Below are positions 18,683 through 27,921 of a stretch of 52,091 nt of DNA, one piece after another. The DNA is from an uncultured Paraprevotella sp. (GTDB lineage: Bacteria; Bacteroidota; Bacteroidia; Bacteroidales; Bacteroidaceae): positions 1-52,091 of the forward strand of contig CALUIV010000021.1 of assembly GCA_944320775.1 (NCBI GenBank), written 5' to 3'. Both the position numbers and the translations under genes were made by a program. Below the pieces are notes generated by a model. The model made no database searches. It was not told the DNA's origin and saw only the letters and a program-made list of their open reading frames with translations. Each line of letters starts with the position of its first letter. Within the stretch, counting starts at the first letter, position 1.

Positions 18683-19861
18683 ATGATAAACGCAAATCAA
18701 AAAACGGTGAACACTTTCGGACCGCTCGCCGCAGTCATGCTCAGCTTTTTTGCCATGGGATTTGTCGACCTGGTAGGCATCGCCTCCAATTATGTCCAGG
18801 CCGATCTCGGTCTGACCGATGCCCAAGCCAATGTATTTCCGTCGCTGGTCTTTTTCTGGTTTCTGATTTTCTCCGTCCCCACGGGCTTGCTGATGAACCG
18901 GATCGGACGTAAACACACCGTCGAATTGAGTCTCGTACTCACCGCCCTTTCCCTGCTGCTCCCCGTTTTCGGCGACAGTTACGGTTTGATGCTGTGCTCG
19001 TTCTCTTTATTGGGCATCGGCAATGCGCTGATGCAGACTTCGCTCAACCCTTTGTTGAGCAACATCATCCGGGGCGAACGTCTGGCCAGTGCACTCACCT
19101 TCGGCCAGTTCGTCAAAGCCATAGCCTCCTTTCTGGCCCCCTATATCGCCATGTGGGGTGCCACTCAGGCCATCCCTGCTTTCGGTTTAGGCTGGCGTGT
19201 GCTGTTCCCCATCTACATGATTGTAGCCGTACTGGCCATATTTCTCCTGTCGGCCACCAGCATTCGGGAAGAACGTCCCGACCGGGCCTCGGGATTTGCC
19301 GCCTGCTTCAGTCTGTTGCACCACCCACTCATAGCCTTGTCTTTTTTAGGCATCGTCTGTCATGTCGGCATTGATGTCGGAACGAACACCACAGCTCCAA
19401 AAATTCTGATGGAACGCCTCGGTTTCAGTCTGGCAGATGCCGGATTTGCCACGAGTCTCTATTTTATTTTCCGTACGGCAGGTTGTCTGTTTGGATCTTT
19501 CCTGCTCCGTCGGTTTGCTGCACGCACTTTCTTTGGTCTGAGCAGCCTCCTGATGCTGCTGGCTCTGTGCGGCCTGCTCTTCTTCAAGACCGAGACGGCC
19601 ATCTACATCTGCATTGCCCTAATCGGCTTGGGTAATTCCAATATTTTCCCCATTATATTCGCTCAGGCACTTCAGACTCTGCCTGAAAAAAAGAATGAAG
19701 TATCCGGCCTGATGATTATGGGACTGTTTGGCGGCACGGTCTTCCCCTTGCTGATGGGCGTAGCCAGCGATGCCGTCGGGCAAAGCGGTGCAGCCGCCAT
19801 CATGGCCTTAGGTGCACTTTATCTGATCCGTTATACATTTAAAATCAAACAAGCATCATGA
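18683..19861 (+). CDS. MFS sugar permease (fructose importer, FucP-like)
   Basis: 392 residues with about 12 hydrophobic segments. It belongs to the sugar-transporting major facilitator proteins of the FucP/GalP type; the loop MNRIGRKHTVE after the second-third helix region is the MFS motif A. The position between a GH32 enzyme and a PfkB kinase indicates fructose as the substrate, as in the Bacteroides thetaiotaomicron fructan locus where an inner-membrane fructose permease has this position. It should act by proton symport in the inner membrane. It overlaps the kinase gene by 4 bp (ATGA at 19858), so the two proteins are probably made in step. Confidence 0.9.
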   Translation: MINANQKTVNTFGPLAAVMLSFFAMGFVDLVGIASNYVQADLGLTDAQANVFPSLVFFWFLIFSVPTGLLMNRIGRKHTVELSLVLTALSLLLPVFGDSYGLMLCSFSLLGIGNALMQTSLNPLLSNIIRGERLASALTFGQFVKAIASFLAPYIAMWGATQAIPAFGLGWRVLFPIYMIVAVLAIFLLSATSIREERPDRASGFAACFSLLHHPLIALSFLGIVCHVGIDVGTNTTAPKILMERLGFSLADAGFATSLYFIFRTAGCLFGSFLLRRFAARTFFGLSSLLMLLALCGLLFFKTETAIYICIALIGLGNSNIFPIIFAQALQTLPEKKNEVSGLMIMGLFGGTVFPLLMGVASDAVGQSGAAAIMALGALYLIRYTFKIKQAS

Positions 19862-20748
19862 AAGACGAACTCGTAATCGGAATGGGCGAAGCCCTGTGGG
19901 ACATTCTGCCCGAAGGAAAGAAAATAGGAGGTGCACCGGCTAATTTTGCTTACCACATCTCCCAGTTCGGTTTGGAAAGCCGTGTGGTCAGTGCCGTTGG
20001 TGATGACCGCCTTGGTACCGAAATTCTGGAAAATTTTCAGGAAAAGAAACTCCAGACAGCTGTACAGGTTGTCCCCTATCCTACAGGAACCGTACAAGTG
20101 ACCCTCGATGCCGAAGGCGTACCCTGCTACGACATCAAGGAAGGTGTAGCCTGGGACAATATTGAATATACACCCGAACTGGCCGAACTGGCCGCACGGA
20201 CACGCGCCATCTGCTTTGGTTCGCTGGCCCAACGTAGTGTCGTAACGCGTACCACGATTCACCGTTTCCTCGACGACATGCCCGACAATCGGGAAACCCT
20301 GAAAATCTTCGACATCAATCTGCGTCAAGGATTCTACACCCGGGAGATTCTCTGCAATTCATTCGAACGGTGCAATATCCTGAAGATAAACGACGAAGAA
20401 CTGGTCGCCGTTAGCCGTATGTTCGGCTATCCCGGCATCGACCTACAGGATAAATGCTGGATTCTTCTGGCCAAGTACAACCTGAAGATGCTGATTCTCA
20501 CTTGTGGTATCAACGGCAGCTACGTATTCACCCCCGGTCATGTCTCTTTCATCAAAACACCGCGTGTCGAAGTAGCCGATACCGTTGGTGCCGGTGATTC
20601 CTTTACGGCAGCTTTTGTTGCCGCTCTGCTAAAAGGGCTCCCCACAACCGATGCCCACCGTCTGGCTGTCGACGTTTCGGCCTACGTCTGCACCCAGACC
20701 GGAGCCATGCCTCAACTGCCCGAACGGCTTCTGAAAGAACTGGCCTGA
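19858..20748 (+). CDS. Fructokinase, PfkB family
   Basis: 296 residues. The ribokinase/PfkB-family sugar kinase signature at the C-terminus is VADTVGAGDSFTAAF, containing the catalytic Asp (about residue 244). The first family signature is near the N-terminus, GGAPANFAYHISQFG (about 22-36). Bacterial fructokinases of this kind begin with VIGMGEALWDILP, as here. It should phosphorylate free fructose from the permease in the cytoplasm to fructose 6-phosphate. It is the last gene of the GH32-permease-kinase operon and is followed by a terminator at 20781. Confidence 0.92.
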   Translation: MKDELVIGMGEALWDILPEGKKIGGAPANFAYHISQFGLESRVVSAVGDDRLGTEILENFQEKKLQTAVQVVPYPTGTVQVTLDAEGVPCYDIKEGVAWDNIEYTPELAELAARTRAICFGSLAQRSVVTRTTIHRFLDDMPDNRETLKIFDINLRQGFYTREILCNSFERCNILKINDEELVAVSRMFGYPGIDLQDKCWILLAKYNLKMLILTCGINGSYVFTPGHVSFIKTPRVEVADTVGAGDSFTAAFVAALLKGLPTTDAHRLAVDVSAYVCTQTGAMPQLPERLLKELA

Positions 20749-20780
20749 CCCATAACGGAACTATTCCGCCAATACAATTC

Positions 20781-20837
20781 ATCCAAGTTTTTCCGTTTCG
20801 GAAAATCAACCGGAACCAACAAACTTGGATTTTTTTA
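20781..20837 (+). terminator. Terminator of the fructan operon
   Basis: ATCCAAGTTT (20781-20790) pairs with AAACTTGGAT (20821-20830), followed by seven T. A small inner hairpin (TTCCG-TTT-CGGAA) sits in the loop. It separates the structural genes from the regulator. Confidence 0.88.
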
Positions 20838-20881
20838 TTCACCAAAACGACGGCTGATATAGGGATTTCGGGATTTATCCG

Positions 20882-20889
20882 TATTTTTG
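20882..20889 (+). promoter_or_regulatory. -7 box of the hybrid sensor gene (TATTTTTG)
   Basis: TATTTTTG fits TAnnTTTG and lies 18 bp before the ATG at 20908. Its last bases form an in-frame TTG (20887) that could be mistaken for a start; the promoter match argues against that start. Confidence 0.55.
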
Positions 20890-20907
20890 TCGGAAACAAG
20901 TCTTAAA

Positions 20908-23688
20908 ATGATGATGCTTCCGACCAAATATCCGACTCTGCCATCCTCCCGACTCCATCGTACAATCCTGATGATTGCCGCACTGCTGTTCCTGCTTTCT
21001 GGCTGCACCCACCCGAAAGCGCATTATCTGATTGGCGTGTCGCAATGCAGCGACGATGAATGGCGCCGTCAGATGAACAGGGAACTGCTGCGCGAAGCCC
21101 TGTTCTTTCCCGAAACTCAGGTTGAAATCCGTACGGCACACGACGACAACGGGCAACAAATCAAAGATATTGAAGCGCTCATCGCCCAGGGAGTCGATCT
21201 TCTGGTCGTAGCGCCCAACGAAGCGGAAGCCATCACGCCCGTCATCGAAAAAGCTTTCAAAAAAGGAATCCCCGTTATTTTAGCCGACCGGAGCATCCAT
21301 TCCGATCAGTTCACGGCCTATGTCGGAGCCGACAATTATGCCATGGGACGCCAGATCGGCCAATACATCCGCAGCTGTCTGCACGATCAGGGCCGCATCG
21401 TAGAACTGACCGGCCTGAAAGGTTCCACACCGGCTTCTGACCGCCACCGAGGACTCATGGACGAACTCCGGCAAGCCCCGGAAATCACCGTTGTCGCCTC
21501 CGTCGATGCCGGATGGTTCCGGCAAACTGCCGAAACTGTCTTTGATTCCTTGCTTGCTGTACATCCGGACATCGATCTTGTCTTTGCCCATAACGACCGG
21601 ATGGCCGCTGGAGCTTATGAAGCTGCACACCGTCATGGCCGCCATCAGAATATGCGTTTCGTGGGTATCGACGCCCTTATGGGCGAAGGATATGGCATCG
21701 AACTGGTCCGTAAGGGCATGCTCGACGCCACCTTTATCTATCCTACTGGAGGAGATCGAATTGTCCAGACTGCCATGCAGATTCTCACCGGAAAGCCCTT
21801 CGAGCGTACGACCCTGCTTTCCACGGCTCTAGTCACCAATCAGAATGCCCGCATCCTGCAGATGCAAACCGAACATATCGCTACGCTCGACCGGAAAATC
21901 GAACAACTGCAACAAAACCTCGATACCTTCCTGACGCGTTATTCGTTACAGCGCATGGTACTCTTCAGTAGCATTGCTGTCATGGTACTTGTCTGTATCC
22001 TGCTCTTACTGACCATACGCGCCTTCCGCACCAAACAACGGTTGAACATGCGCCTTTCCCGTCAGAAAGCGCAATTGGAAGAGCAACGCGACCAACTTAT
22101 TGCCCTGTCACAAAAATTAGAAGAGGCTACCCATGCCAAACTGGCCTTTTTCACGAATGTGTCGCACGATTTCCGCACACCGCTTACCCTGATTGCCGAC
22201 CCGGTGAAACAGTTGCTCACCAGTCAGAACCTGAACCGTGAAGAACAGTTCCTGCTGCAAATCGTTCATAAGAACGTCAGTGTCTTGTTGCGACTGGTCA
22301 ACCAGATCTTAGACTTCCGAAAATTCGAAAGCGGCAAGCTCAATCTGCATCTCAGCCGGTTTAATCTGAGCACCGCCTTACATGAATGGTGCGAAGCCTT
22401 TCGGACATTAGCCTACCGCAAACATGTCCAGTTCCATGTAGATACGGTCGCACCCGATCTGACCGTTACGGCCGATCGGGAAAAAATGGAACGTATCCTC
22501 TACAATCTGCTTTCGAATGCATTCAAGTTTACGCCTGCCAACGGTCGGGTCTGTGTCGAACTGGCTCCATTCACGCGCGATGACGCTTCCTGGTTCCGTC
22601 TATGTGTAACCGACACCGGTATCGGCATGCCGGCCGAACACGTACAGCATATTTTTGAGAACTTCTACCAGATTGATGTGCATCATGCCGGTTCAGGCAT
22701 CGGACTGGCTTTGGTCAAAGCATTCGTAGAAATGCACAGGGGAAACATTCAGGCAAACAGTCATCCGGGAAAAGGCACCACCTTCCAAATTGAAGTCCCC
22801 GCGGATCAGACGGGTCAAATTGAAAATGAAGTTATCGACAATCCCCGAATCAAACAACTGCAGGAAGGTGCCATTCTGGCCGCCGAGCAGGAAAACATCA
22901 ATACCGGAACAAGCAAAGAAAACAGGATTTGCGATCAGGAAACCGTACTGATTATCGACGACAATCAAGACATACGCGATTACGTGCGCTCCGTGCTGCA
23001 AACCCAATACATCGTCTACGAAGCAGCCAACGGACAGGAAGGCATCCGGCAAGCACTGAAATACGTGCCCGACGCCATTATATGCGATGTCATGATGCCC
23101 GTCATGGACGGCATGGAATGCTGCCGCCGGCTAAAATCCGAGCTGCAGACTTCGCATATCCCAGTCATCATGCTGACAGCTTATACATTGGACGAACAGA
23201 AAATAAAAGGTTACGAATGTGGTGCCGATTCCTATCTGGCCAAACCTTTCAGTGCCGATGTCCTGACGGCCCGACTGAAAAACCTCATCGAAAACCGGAA
23301 ACGGCTCCAGTCCGGAATCACTGGTATGTCTTCCGAAAAACAATCAGACATTTCAGAGAAAGAAAAAAGCTTTTTGGAAAAACTCAACCAAACCATCGAA
23401 AAGAATCTGTCCAACCCCGATTACAACGTAGAAACCCTTGGCGAACAGATCGGCCTGAGCCGTGTACAACTCTATCGGAAGACCAAAGCCCTGAGCGGTC
23501 ATGCGCCCAACGAACTGCTCCGCATCGCCCGGCTCAAACGGGCTGCCACACTATTGGCATCTACCGAAAAATCCATAGCCGAAATCACCTATGAAGTTGG
23601 TTTCAACTCGCCTTCCTATTTCACCAAATGCTACAAAGAATTCTTTGGTGAAAATCCTACGGAGTTCCTGAAACGGAAAAACAACTGA
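20908..23688 (+). CDS. Hybrid two-component sensor/regulator with periplasmic sugar-binding domain
   Basis: 926 residues, an all-in-one regulator. Order: signal/first membrane helix (about 17-33), a periplasmic-binding-protein-like sensor of the LacI/ribose-binding type (about 38-310; IALSDQ-type features such as VVAPNEAEAITPVI and VFAHNDRMAAGAYEA), a second membrane helix (about 350-372), a histidine kinase with phospho-acceptor His420 in SHDFRTPL, an ATPase domain with NLLSNAFKFTP and GTGIG-like DTGIGMP, a receiver domain with DDNQD and phospho-acceptor Asp in IICDVMMPVMDG, and a C-terminal AraC-type HTH (ISEITYEVGFNSPSYFTKCYKEFFG-like, last 100 residues). The same architecture is the fructose sensor of the B. 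thetaiotaomicron fructan locus. The first helix ends in LSGC, which mimics a lipobox. It should bind fructose in the periplasm and activate the operon just upstream. Confidence 0.93.
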   Translation: MMMLPTKYPTLPSSRLHRTILMIAALLFLLSGCTHPKAHYLIGVSQCSDDEWRRQMNRELLREALFFPETQVEIRTAHDDNGQQIKDIEALIAQGVDLLVVAPNEAEAITPVIEKAFKKGIPVILADRSIHSDQFTAYVGADNYAMGRQIGQYIRSCLHDQGRIVELTGLKGSTPASDRHRGLMDELRQAPEITVVASVDAGWFRQTAETVFDSLLAVHPDIDLVFAHNDRMAAGAYEAAHRHGRHQNMRFVGIDALMGEGYGIELVRKGMLDATFIYPTGGDRIVQTAMQILTGKPFERTTLLSTALVTNQNARILQMQTEHIATLDRKIEQLQQNLDTFLTRYSLQRMVLFSSIAVMVLVCILLLLTIRAFRTKQRLNMRLSRQKAQLEEQRDQLIALSQKLEEATHAKLAFFTNVSHDFRTPLTLIADPVKQLLTSQNLNREEQFLLQIVHKNVSVLLRLVNQILDFRKFESGKLNLHLSRFNLSTALHEWCEAFRTLAYRKHVQFHVDTVAPDLTVTADREKMERILYNLLSNAFKFTPANGRVCVELAPFTRDDASWFRLCVTDTGIGMPAEHVQHIFENFYQIDVHHAGSGIGLALVKAFVEMHRGNIQANSHPGKGTTFQIEVPADQTGQIENEVIDNPRIKQLQEGAILAAEQENINTGTSKENRICDQETVLIIDDNQDIRDYVRSVLQTQYIVYEAANGQEGIRQALKYVPDAIICDVMMPVMDGMECCRRLKSELQTSHIPVIMLTAYTLDEQKIKGYECGADSYLAKPFSADVLTARLKNLIENRKRLQSGITGMSSEKQSDISEKEKSFLEKLNQTIEKNLSNPDYNVETLGEQIGLSRVQLYRKTKALSGHAPNELLRIARLKRAATLLASTEKSIAEITYEVGFNSPSYFTKCYKEFFGENPTEFLKRKNN

Positions 23689-23732
23689 TTGGGATAAAAA
23701 ATAATTCCGATATTTTTCATGTCTACACCTCC

Positions 23733-23778
23733 AAAAAACGAGTTGCCCATCTCATGCAATTCAGATGGGCAACTCGTT
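23733..23778. terminator. Bidirectional terminator between sensor gene and ansA
   Basis: A 16-bp perfect inverted repeat (AACGAGTTGCCCATCT at 23737 and its complement ending at 23778). On the minus strand it is followed by a T run (A run at 23733-23738 on plus), so it mainly terminates ansA. Confidence 0.85.
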
Positions 23779-23832
23779 GAACTCAGACGGCCATCTCAGT
23801 TTTCTCTGACCGCGATATCAAAATAAGCGTTC

Positions 23833-24867
23833 TTATTTCGTAATTTCCCCCGCCAAATCGGAATCCATCAGACGACGAGTCTCTTCGGGCGAAAAATCAT
23901 GTCCCAACAGAAACATCAATTTCGTAATGGCACATTCTGGAGTGCTGTCATAACCGCTGACTACACCGGCCTGAAGCAACTGCAATCCGGTGCCGTAACG
24001 GCGCATCTCGACGGCACCTCGCGGACACTGGGTGATGTTGACCACAATAATCCCGCGCCGTTCTGCCTCTTTCAGATGACGTACCAGCCACTCCTTTTGC
24101 GGTGCATTGCCCGAACCGAATGTTTTTAGAACAATAGCCTTAATGGTAGGCATGCGCACCACCATTCCGATCACACTTTCCTGTATTCCCGGGAATAAGG
24201 TCAGCATCACGACGTTTTTGTCCAACAAATAGTGAGGTTTCAATGGTCCGTCGGGACAACGGCGGATCAGGTGTTCATTATAGCGGATATGAATGCCGAC
24301 TGTAGCCAGGACCGGATAGTTAAACGAACGGAATGCATTGAAGTTCTCGGCATTGACTTTCGTTGTACGGTTACCACGCATCAGTTCGTTCTCAAAAAAG
24401 ATACAAACCTCGGGCACCATGGGCGACCTATCCGGACGGCGTGCCGCAGCAATCTCAATGGCCGTAATCAGATTCTCTTTACCGTCAGTACGCAACATAC
24501 CAATAGGTAGCTGTGAACCGGTCAGAATAACCGGCTTAGCCAAATTCTCCAGCATGAAACTCAATGCCGAAGCCGTATAAGCCATCGTGTCGGTTCCATG
24601 CAGAATCACGAAACCATCGTATGTATCATAATGTTCCTCAATAATGCGCACCATCTTCACCCATAATTCGGGCTCCATATCCGACGAATCTATTGGCGGC
24701 TGAAACTGGTAAGTATCAATCTGATAGTTGAAACGTTTCAATTCGGGCACTTGTTTCAACAATTCATCAAAATTGAAACTTTCAAGAGCGCCAGTATCCG
24801 GATTTTCTATCATTCCGATAGTACCTCCAGTATAAATTAGCAATACAGAAGGGCTTTTTTCTTTCAT
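23833..24867 (-). CDS. ansA: Type I L-asparaginase
   Basis: 344 residues from the ATG at 24867 (MKEKSPSVLL). An upstream in-frame start at 24918 would add 17 hydrophobic residues that do not fit the family. The enzyme hydrolyses asparagine to aspartate and ammonia. First catalytic motif: LLIYTGGTIGM, with the nucleophilic Thr. Second motif: GFVILHGTDTMAYTASAL, with the Thr-Asp-Lys relay element. The absence of a signal peptide indicates the cytoplasmic, lower-affinity type I enzyme. It stands alone on the minus strand between the sensor gene and the SpmA/B fusion, whose promoter region it faces. Confidence 0.94.
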   Translation of the reverse strand: MKEKSPSVLLIYTGGTIGMIENPDTGALESFNFDELLKQVPELKRFNYQIDTYQFQPPIDSSDMEPELWVKMVRIIEEHYDTYDGFVILHGTDTMAYTASALSFMLENLAKPVILTGSQLPIGMLRTDGKENLITAIEIAAARRPDRSPMVPEVCIFFENELMRGNRTTKVNAENFNAFRSFNYPVLATVGIHIRYNEHLIRRCPDGPLKPHYLLDKNVVMLTLFPGIQESVIGMVVRMPTIKAIVLKTFGSGNAPQKEWLVRHLKEAERRGIIVVNITQCPRGAVEMRRYGTGLQLLQAGVVSGYDSTPECAITKLMFLLGHDFSPEETRRLMDSDLAGEITK

Positions 24868-24990
24868 ATTTTCCAAAAAACGGGGTTTCAGCGAGCAAAT
24901 ATACAAAATCAAATTCACTTTTCATTTTATTTTCTCCGGAAAAACAGACAAAAGCATTCAGAACCAATATGTCATCTCCATAAAAAAATG

Positions 24991-24998
24991 TAACTTTG
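24991..24998 (+). promoter_or_regulatory. -7 box upstream of the SpmA/SpmB fusion (TAACTTTG)
   Basis: TAACTTTG fits TAnnTTTG and lies 66 bp before the ATG at 25065. No convincing -33 element is visible. Confidence 0.5.
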
Positions 24999-25064
24999 TC
25001 CCCGACAGAGATTACAACACTCGGTTTCCTCCAAAAATCAGCTATCTTAGAAACAGACTGAATC

Positions 25065-26297
25065 ATGTTACTGAACTATATCTGGATATTCTTTTTTGCG
25101 GCCGGTTTTCTACTGGCCTTGGTGCGCCTCGTCGTTTGGGGCGAAGTCGGTGTCATGTCCGACATGACCAATGCCGCCATGGATGCGGCAACCAATGCCT
25201 TCGAAATCTCGCTGGGGCTGACCGGCGTGCTGGCCCTTTGGATGGGTGTGATGACCATTGGCGAGCGAGGAGGTGCCGTAGGTGCGCTGGCCCGCTGGCT
25301 GAGTCCGGGATTGCGCCGGCTGTTTCCCTCCGTACCGGAAGGACATCCCGTGATGGGACAGATGTTTATGAACATCGCGGCCAATATGCTGGGCCTTGAC
25401 AATGCCGCCACCCCCTTAGGTCTGAAAGCCATGGAGGGATTACAAGAACTGAATAAGCGCAAGGATACGGCTTCGGACGACATGATTATGTTCCTCGTGC
25501 TCAATACTTCAGGACTGACACTGATTCCCGTCAGCGTCATTGTCTACCGGGCTCAGATGGGGGCAGCACAACCTACGGATGTATTCATCCCGATTCTGCT
25601 GGCCACCTTCGCCTCGACATTGGCCGGCATTGTCGTCACAGCCTGGCGTCAGCATATCAACCTGGCCGACCGACGGTTGGGACTGATGCTTGGTGGTGCA
25701 TGCGCAGCCGTGGGGTTGCTTGTGTGGGCTTTCAGTCGCATGGACCGCGAAACAATGAACCTCGTCAGTTCCGCTTCGGCAGGCATCACCCTGATGACAA
25801 TTATCGTGGCTTTTATCGGTGCCGGCGCGCGGAAGCGCATCAACGTCTACGAAGCTTTCGTCGACGGAGCTAAAGACGGATTTTCAACAGCCGTACGCAT
25901 CATTCCCTATCTGGTAGCCATTCTGGTAGCTGTGGCCGTATTCCGCGCGTCGGGAGCTATGGAACTGCTGATGCAGGGTATCGAAAAGGGCATCACGGCC
26001 CTTGGAGGCGACACCCAGTGGGTGGGAGCGTTGCCCACGGCGCTGATGAAACCGCTGAGCGGAAGCGGAGCGCGCGGACTGATGGTCGACGCCATGCAAA
26101 CGTATGGCCCCGACTCGCTGGCCGGACGGCTGAGCTGCATTTTCCAAGGTTCGACCGACACGACGTTCTACATTCTGGCTGTCTACTTCGGCAGTGTGGG
26201 TATCAAGCGCACACGCCATGCCGTGGCCTGCGGACTGGCGGCCGATGTGGCCGGACTGACGGCAGCCGTAGCGGTGGCTTATATGTTTTTTGGTTGA
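25065..26297 (+). CDS. SpmA/SpmB fusion, nucleoside-recognition (Gate) domain membrane protein
   Basis: 410 residues, with about 10 hydrophobic segments. The N-terminal half resembles SpmA (ANMLGLDNAATPLGLKAME, about 108-126, is the family-typical loop) and the C-terminal half SpmB (LPTALMKPLSGSGARGLMVD, about 330-350, and STDTTFYILAVYFGS). In Firmicutes the two are separate spore-maturation proteins. In Bacteroidetes, which do not sporulate, they occur fused. Each half carries a nucleoside-recognition (Gate) domain, found in transporters. The substrate is unknown. It is followed after 55 bp by the flippase, with a short heptad repeat in between. Confidence 0.88.
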   Translation: MLLNYIWIFFFAAGFLLALVRLVVWGEVGVMSDMTNAAMDAATNAFEISLGLTGVLALWMGVMTIGERGGAVGALARWLSPGLRRLFPSVPEGHPVMGQMFMNIAANMLGLDNAATPLGLKAMEGLQELNKRKDTASDDMIMFLVLNTSGLTLIPVSVIVYRAQMGAAQPTDVFIPILLATFASTLAGIVVTAWRQHINLADRRLGLMLGGACAAVGLLVWAFSRMDRETMNLVSSASAGITLMTIIVAFIGAGARKRINVYEAFVDGAKDGFSTAVRIIPYLVAILVAVAVFRASGAMELLMQGIEKGITALGGDTQWVGALPTALMKPLSGSGARGLMVDAMQTYGPDSLAGRLSCIFQGSTDTTFYILAVYFGSVGIKRTRHAVACGLAADVAGLTAAVAVAYMFFG

Positions 26298-26332
26298 GAG
26301 ATAAGGGTTGAGCGTTGAGGGTTGAGAGATAA
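26292..26332 (+). repeat. Heptameric tandem repeat, GGTTGAG-type
   Basis: The 13-mer GGTTGAGAGATAA occurs at 26292-26304 and again at 26320-26332, with GGTTGAG and CGTTGAG between them in 7-bp register. The stop codon of the SpmA/B fusion lies in the first unit. It may be a slipped-strand repeat, and I see no function in it. Confidence 0.7.
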
Positions 26333-26352
26333 ATGAAATAAAAAATAGAATT

Positions 26353-27879
26353 ATGGCATCTTTAAAATCAGTAGTTAAAGACACGGCGATATACGGTCTG
26401 AGCAGCATTGTAGGCCGGTTTCTGAATTATCTGCTCGTGCCGCTCTACACATCGGTCCTGGCGGCTGAATCGGGCGGTTACGGCGTCGTTACAAACATCT
26501 ATGCTTATACGGCTATCTGCCTGGTGCTGCTCACATTCGGCATGGAGACCACATTCTTCCGCTTTGCCAACAAAAAGGGCGAACAGCCACTGACGGTCTA
26601 CTCCACGACGCTAATTCTCGTTGCTACAGTGGGACTCTGCTTTGTGGCAGCCGTCTTGGGATTCCTACCGCAAATCGCAGGAGCGATGGGCTATGCGGCA
26701 CATCCGGAATACGTGGGTATGATGGCCGTGTGCATCGCCATCGATGCGTTCCAATGTATCCCCTTCGCCTGGCTGCGCTATCAACGGCGCCCCATAAAGT
26801 TCGCTGCCCTGAAGCTACTTTTCATCGGCATGAACATCAGTTTGAACCTGATCTACTTTCTCCTGCTGCCCGATTGGTTTGAACGCTGGCCGGACATCAT
26901 TGGGCTGATCTACAATCCGGGCGTCGGTGTGGGCTACGTCTTCGGACTGAATCTGGTCTGCACGGCAGCTATCACAGTGCTGTTCCGTACGGAACTGACA
27001 GGGTTCCGCTATGTATTCGACCCGCAGCTTGCCCGACGTATGCTGTCCTACTCCTGGCCGATTCTGGTGCTCGGGCTGGCCGGTATCCTGAATCAGACGG
27101 CCGACAAGATTCTCTTTCCGATAGTCTACGGTCAGGGCGAAGAAGCCAACGTACAGCTGGGCATCTACGGCGCATGTGCCAAGGTGGCCATGATCATGGC
27201 CATGATTACGCAGGCCTTCCGCTATGCCTACGAACCGTTCGTGTTCGCCGGAGCCCGGGAAAATGAGGCGGAGAGTAAAGCGGTCTATGCACGGGCAATG
27301 AAATATTTTCTGATTTTTACGTTACTGGCGTTCCTCTGCGTCATGGGCTGGCTCGACGTCCTGCAATACATCATCGCGGCCGACTACCGCGAAGGTCTGC
27401 GCGTAGTGCCGATTGTCATGGCCGCAGAAATCATGATGGGTATTTATTTCAACCTGTCGTTCTGGTACAAACTGATCGACCGAACTATCTGGGGGGCCTG
27501 GTTCTCACTTGCCGGATGCACGGTACTGATTGCCGTAAACGTGCTACTCATTCCCCGTATGGGTTACATGGCCTGTGCTTGGGGTGGCGTAGCGGGCTAC
27601 GGTACGGCAATGCTGCTCTCCTACATCGTGGGGCAGCGCAAATATCCCATTCGTTATCCGTTGGGCGAGATGGCGGTCTATGTCATCCTGGCTACCGTAC
27701 TCACGGGAGCGATGTACTTCGTTCCGGATACTTGGCCACTGGCCCTGCGCCTGGCCACAAAAACGATACTGATCGGCATTTTCGCCGCCTATCTGGTATG
27801 GAAAGACTTTCCACTGCACCGGTTACCGGTGGTGGACCGCTGGTTTACCCCGAAAAAGAAAATCAACCCCGAGAAATAA
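26353..27879 (+). CDS. Oligosaccharide flippase / polysaccharide biosynthesis membrane protein
   Basis: 508 residues with about 14 hydrophobic segments. The opening (KDTAIYGLSSIVGRFLNYLL then VPLYTSVL) and FGMETTFFRFANKKG are typical of Wzx/RfbX-like proteins of the MOP exporter superfamily, which flip lipid-linked sugars across the inner membrane. No glycosyltransferases lie nearby, so it is not part of a visible capsule locus; a stand-alone flippase of this type is common in Bacteroidetes core genomes. The cargo is unknown. It is followed after 42 bp by the DUF389 gene on the same strand. Confidence 0.87.
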   Translation: MASLKSVVKDTAIYGLSSIVGRFLNYLLVPLYTSVLAAESGGYGVVTNIYAYTAICLVLLTFGMETTFFRFANKKGEQPLTVYSTTLILVATVGLCFVAAVLGFLPQIAGAMGYAAHPEYVGMMAVCIAIDAFQCIPFAWLRYQRRPIKFAALKLLFIGMNISLNLIYFLLLPDWFERWPDIIGLIYNPGVGVGYVFGLNLVCTAAITVLFRTELTGFRYVFDPQLARRMLSYSWPILVLGLAGILNQTADKILFPIVYGQGEEANVQLGIYGACAKVAMIMAMITQAFRYAYEPFVFAGARENEAESKAVYARAMKYFLIFTLLAFLCVMGWLDVLQYIIAADYREGLRVVPIVMAAEIMMGIYFNLSFWYKLIDRTIWGAWFSLAGCTVLIAVNVLLIPRMGYMACAWGGVAGYGTAMLLSYIVGQRKYPIRYPLGEMAVYVILATVLTGAMYFVPDTWPLALRLATKTILIGIFAAYLVWKDFPLHRLPVVDRWFTPKKKINPEK

Positions 27880-27921
27880 GAAACTTGAAACAAAATTCAA
27901 GAACACTTTATAATCGAAAAC

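Noticed and set aside
20887-20907. TTG start for the hybrid sensor gene
   Set aside because: The TTG is the end of a -7 promoter box, and three ATG codons follow at 20908-20916.
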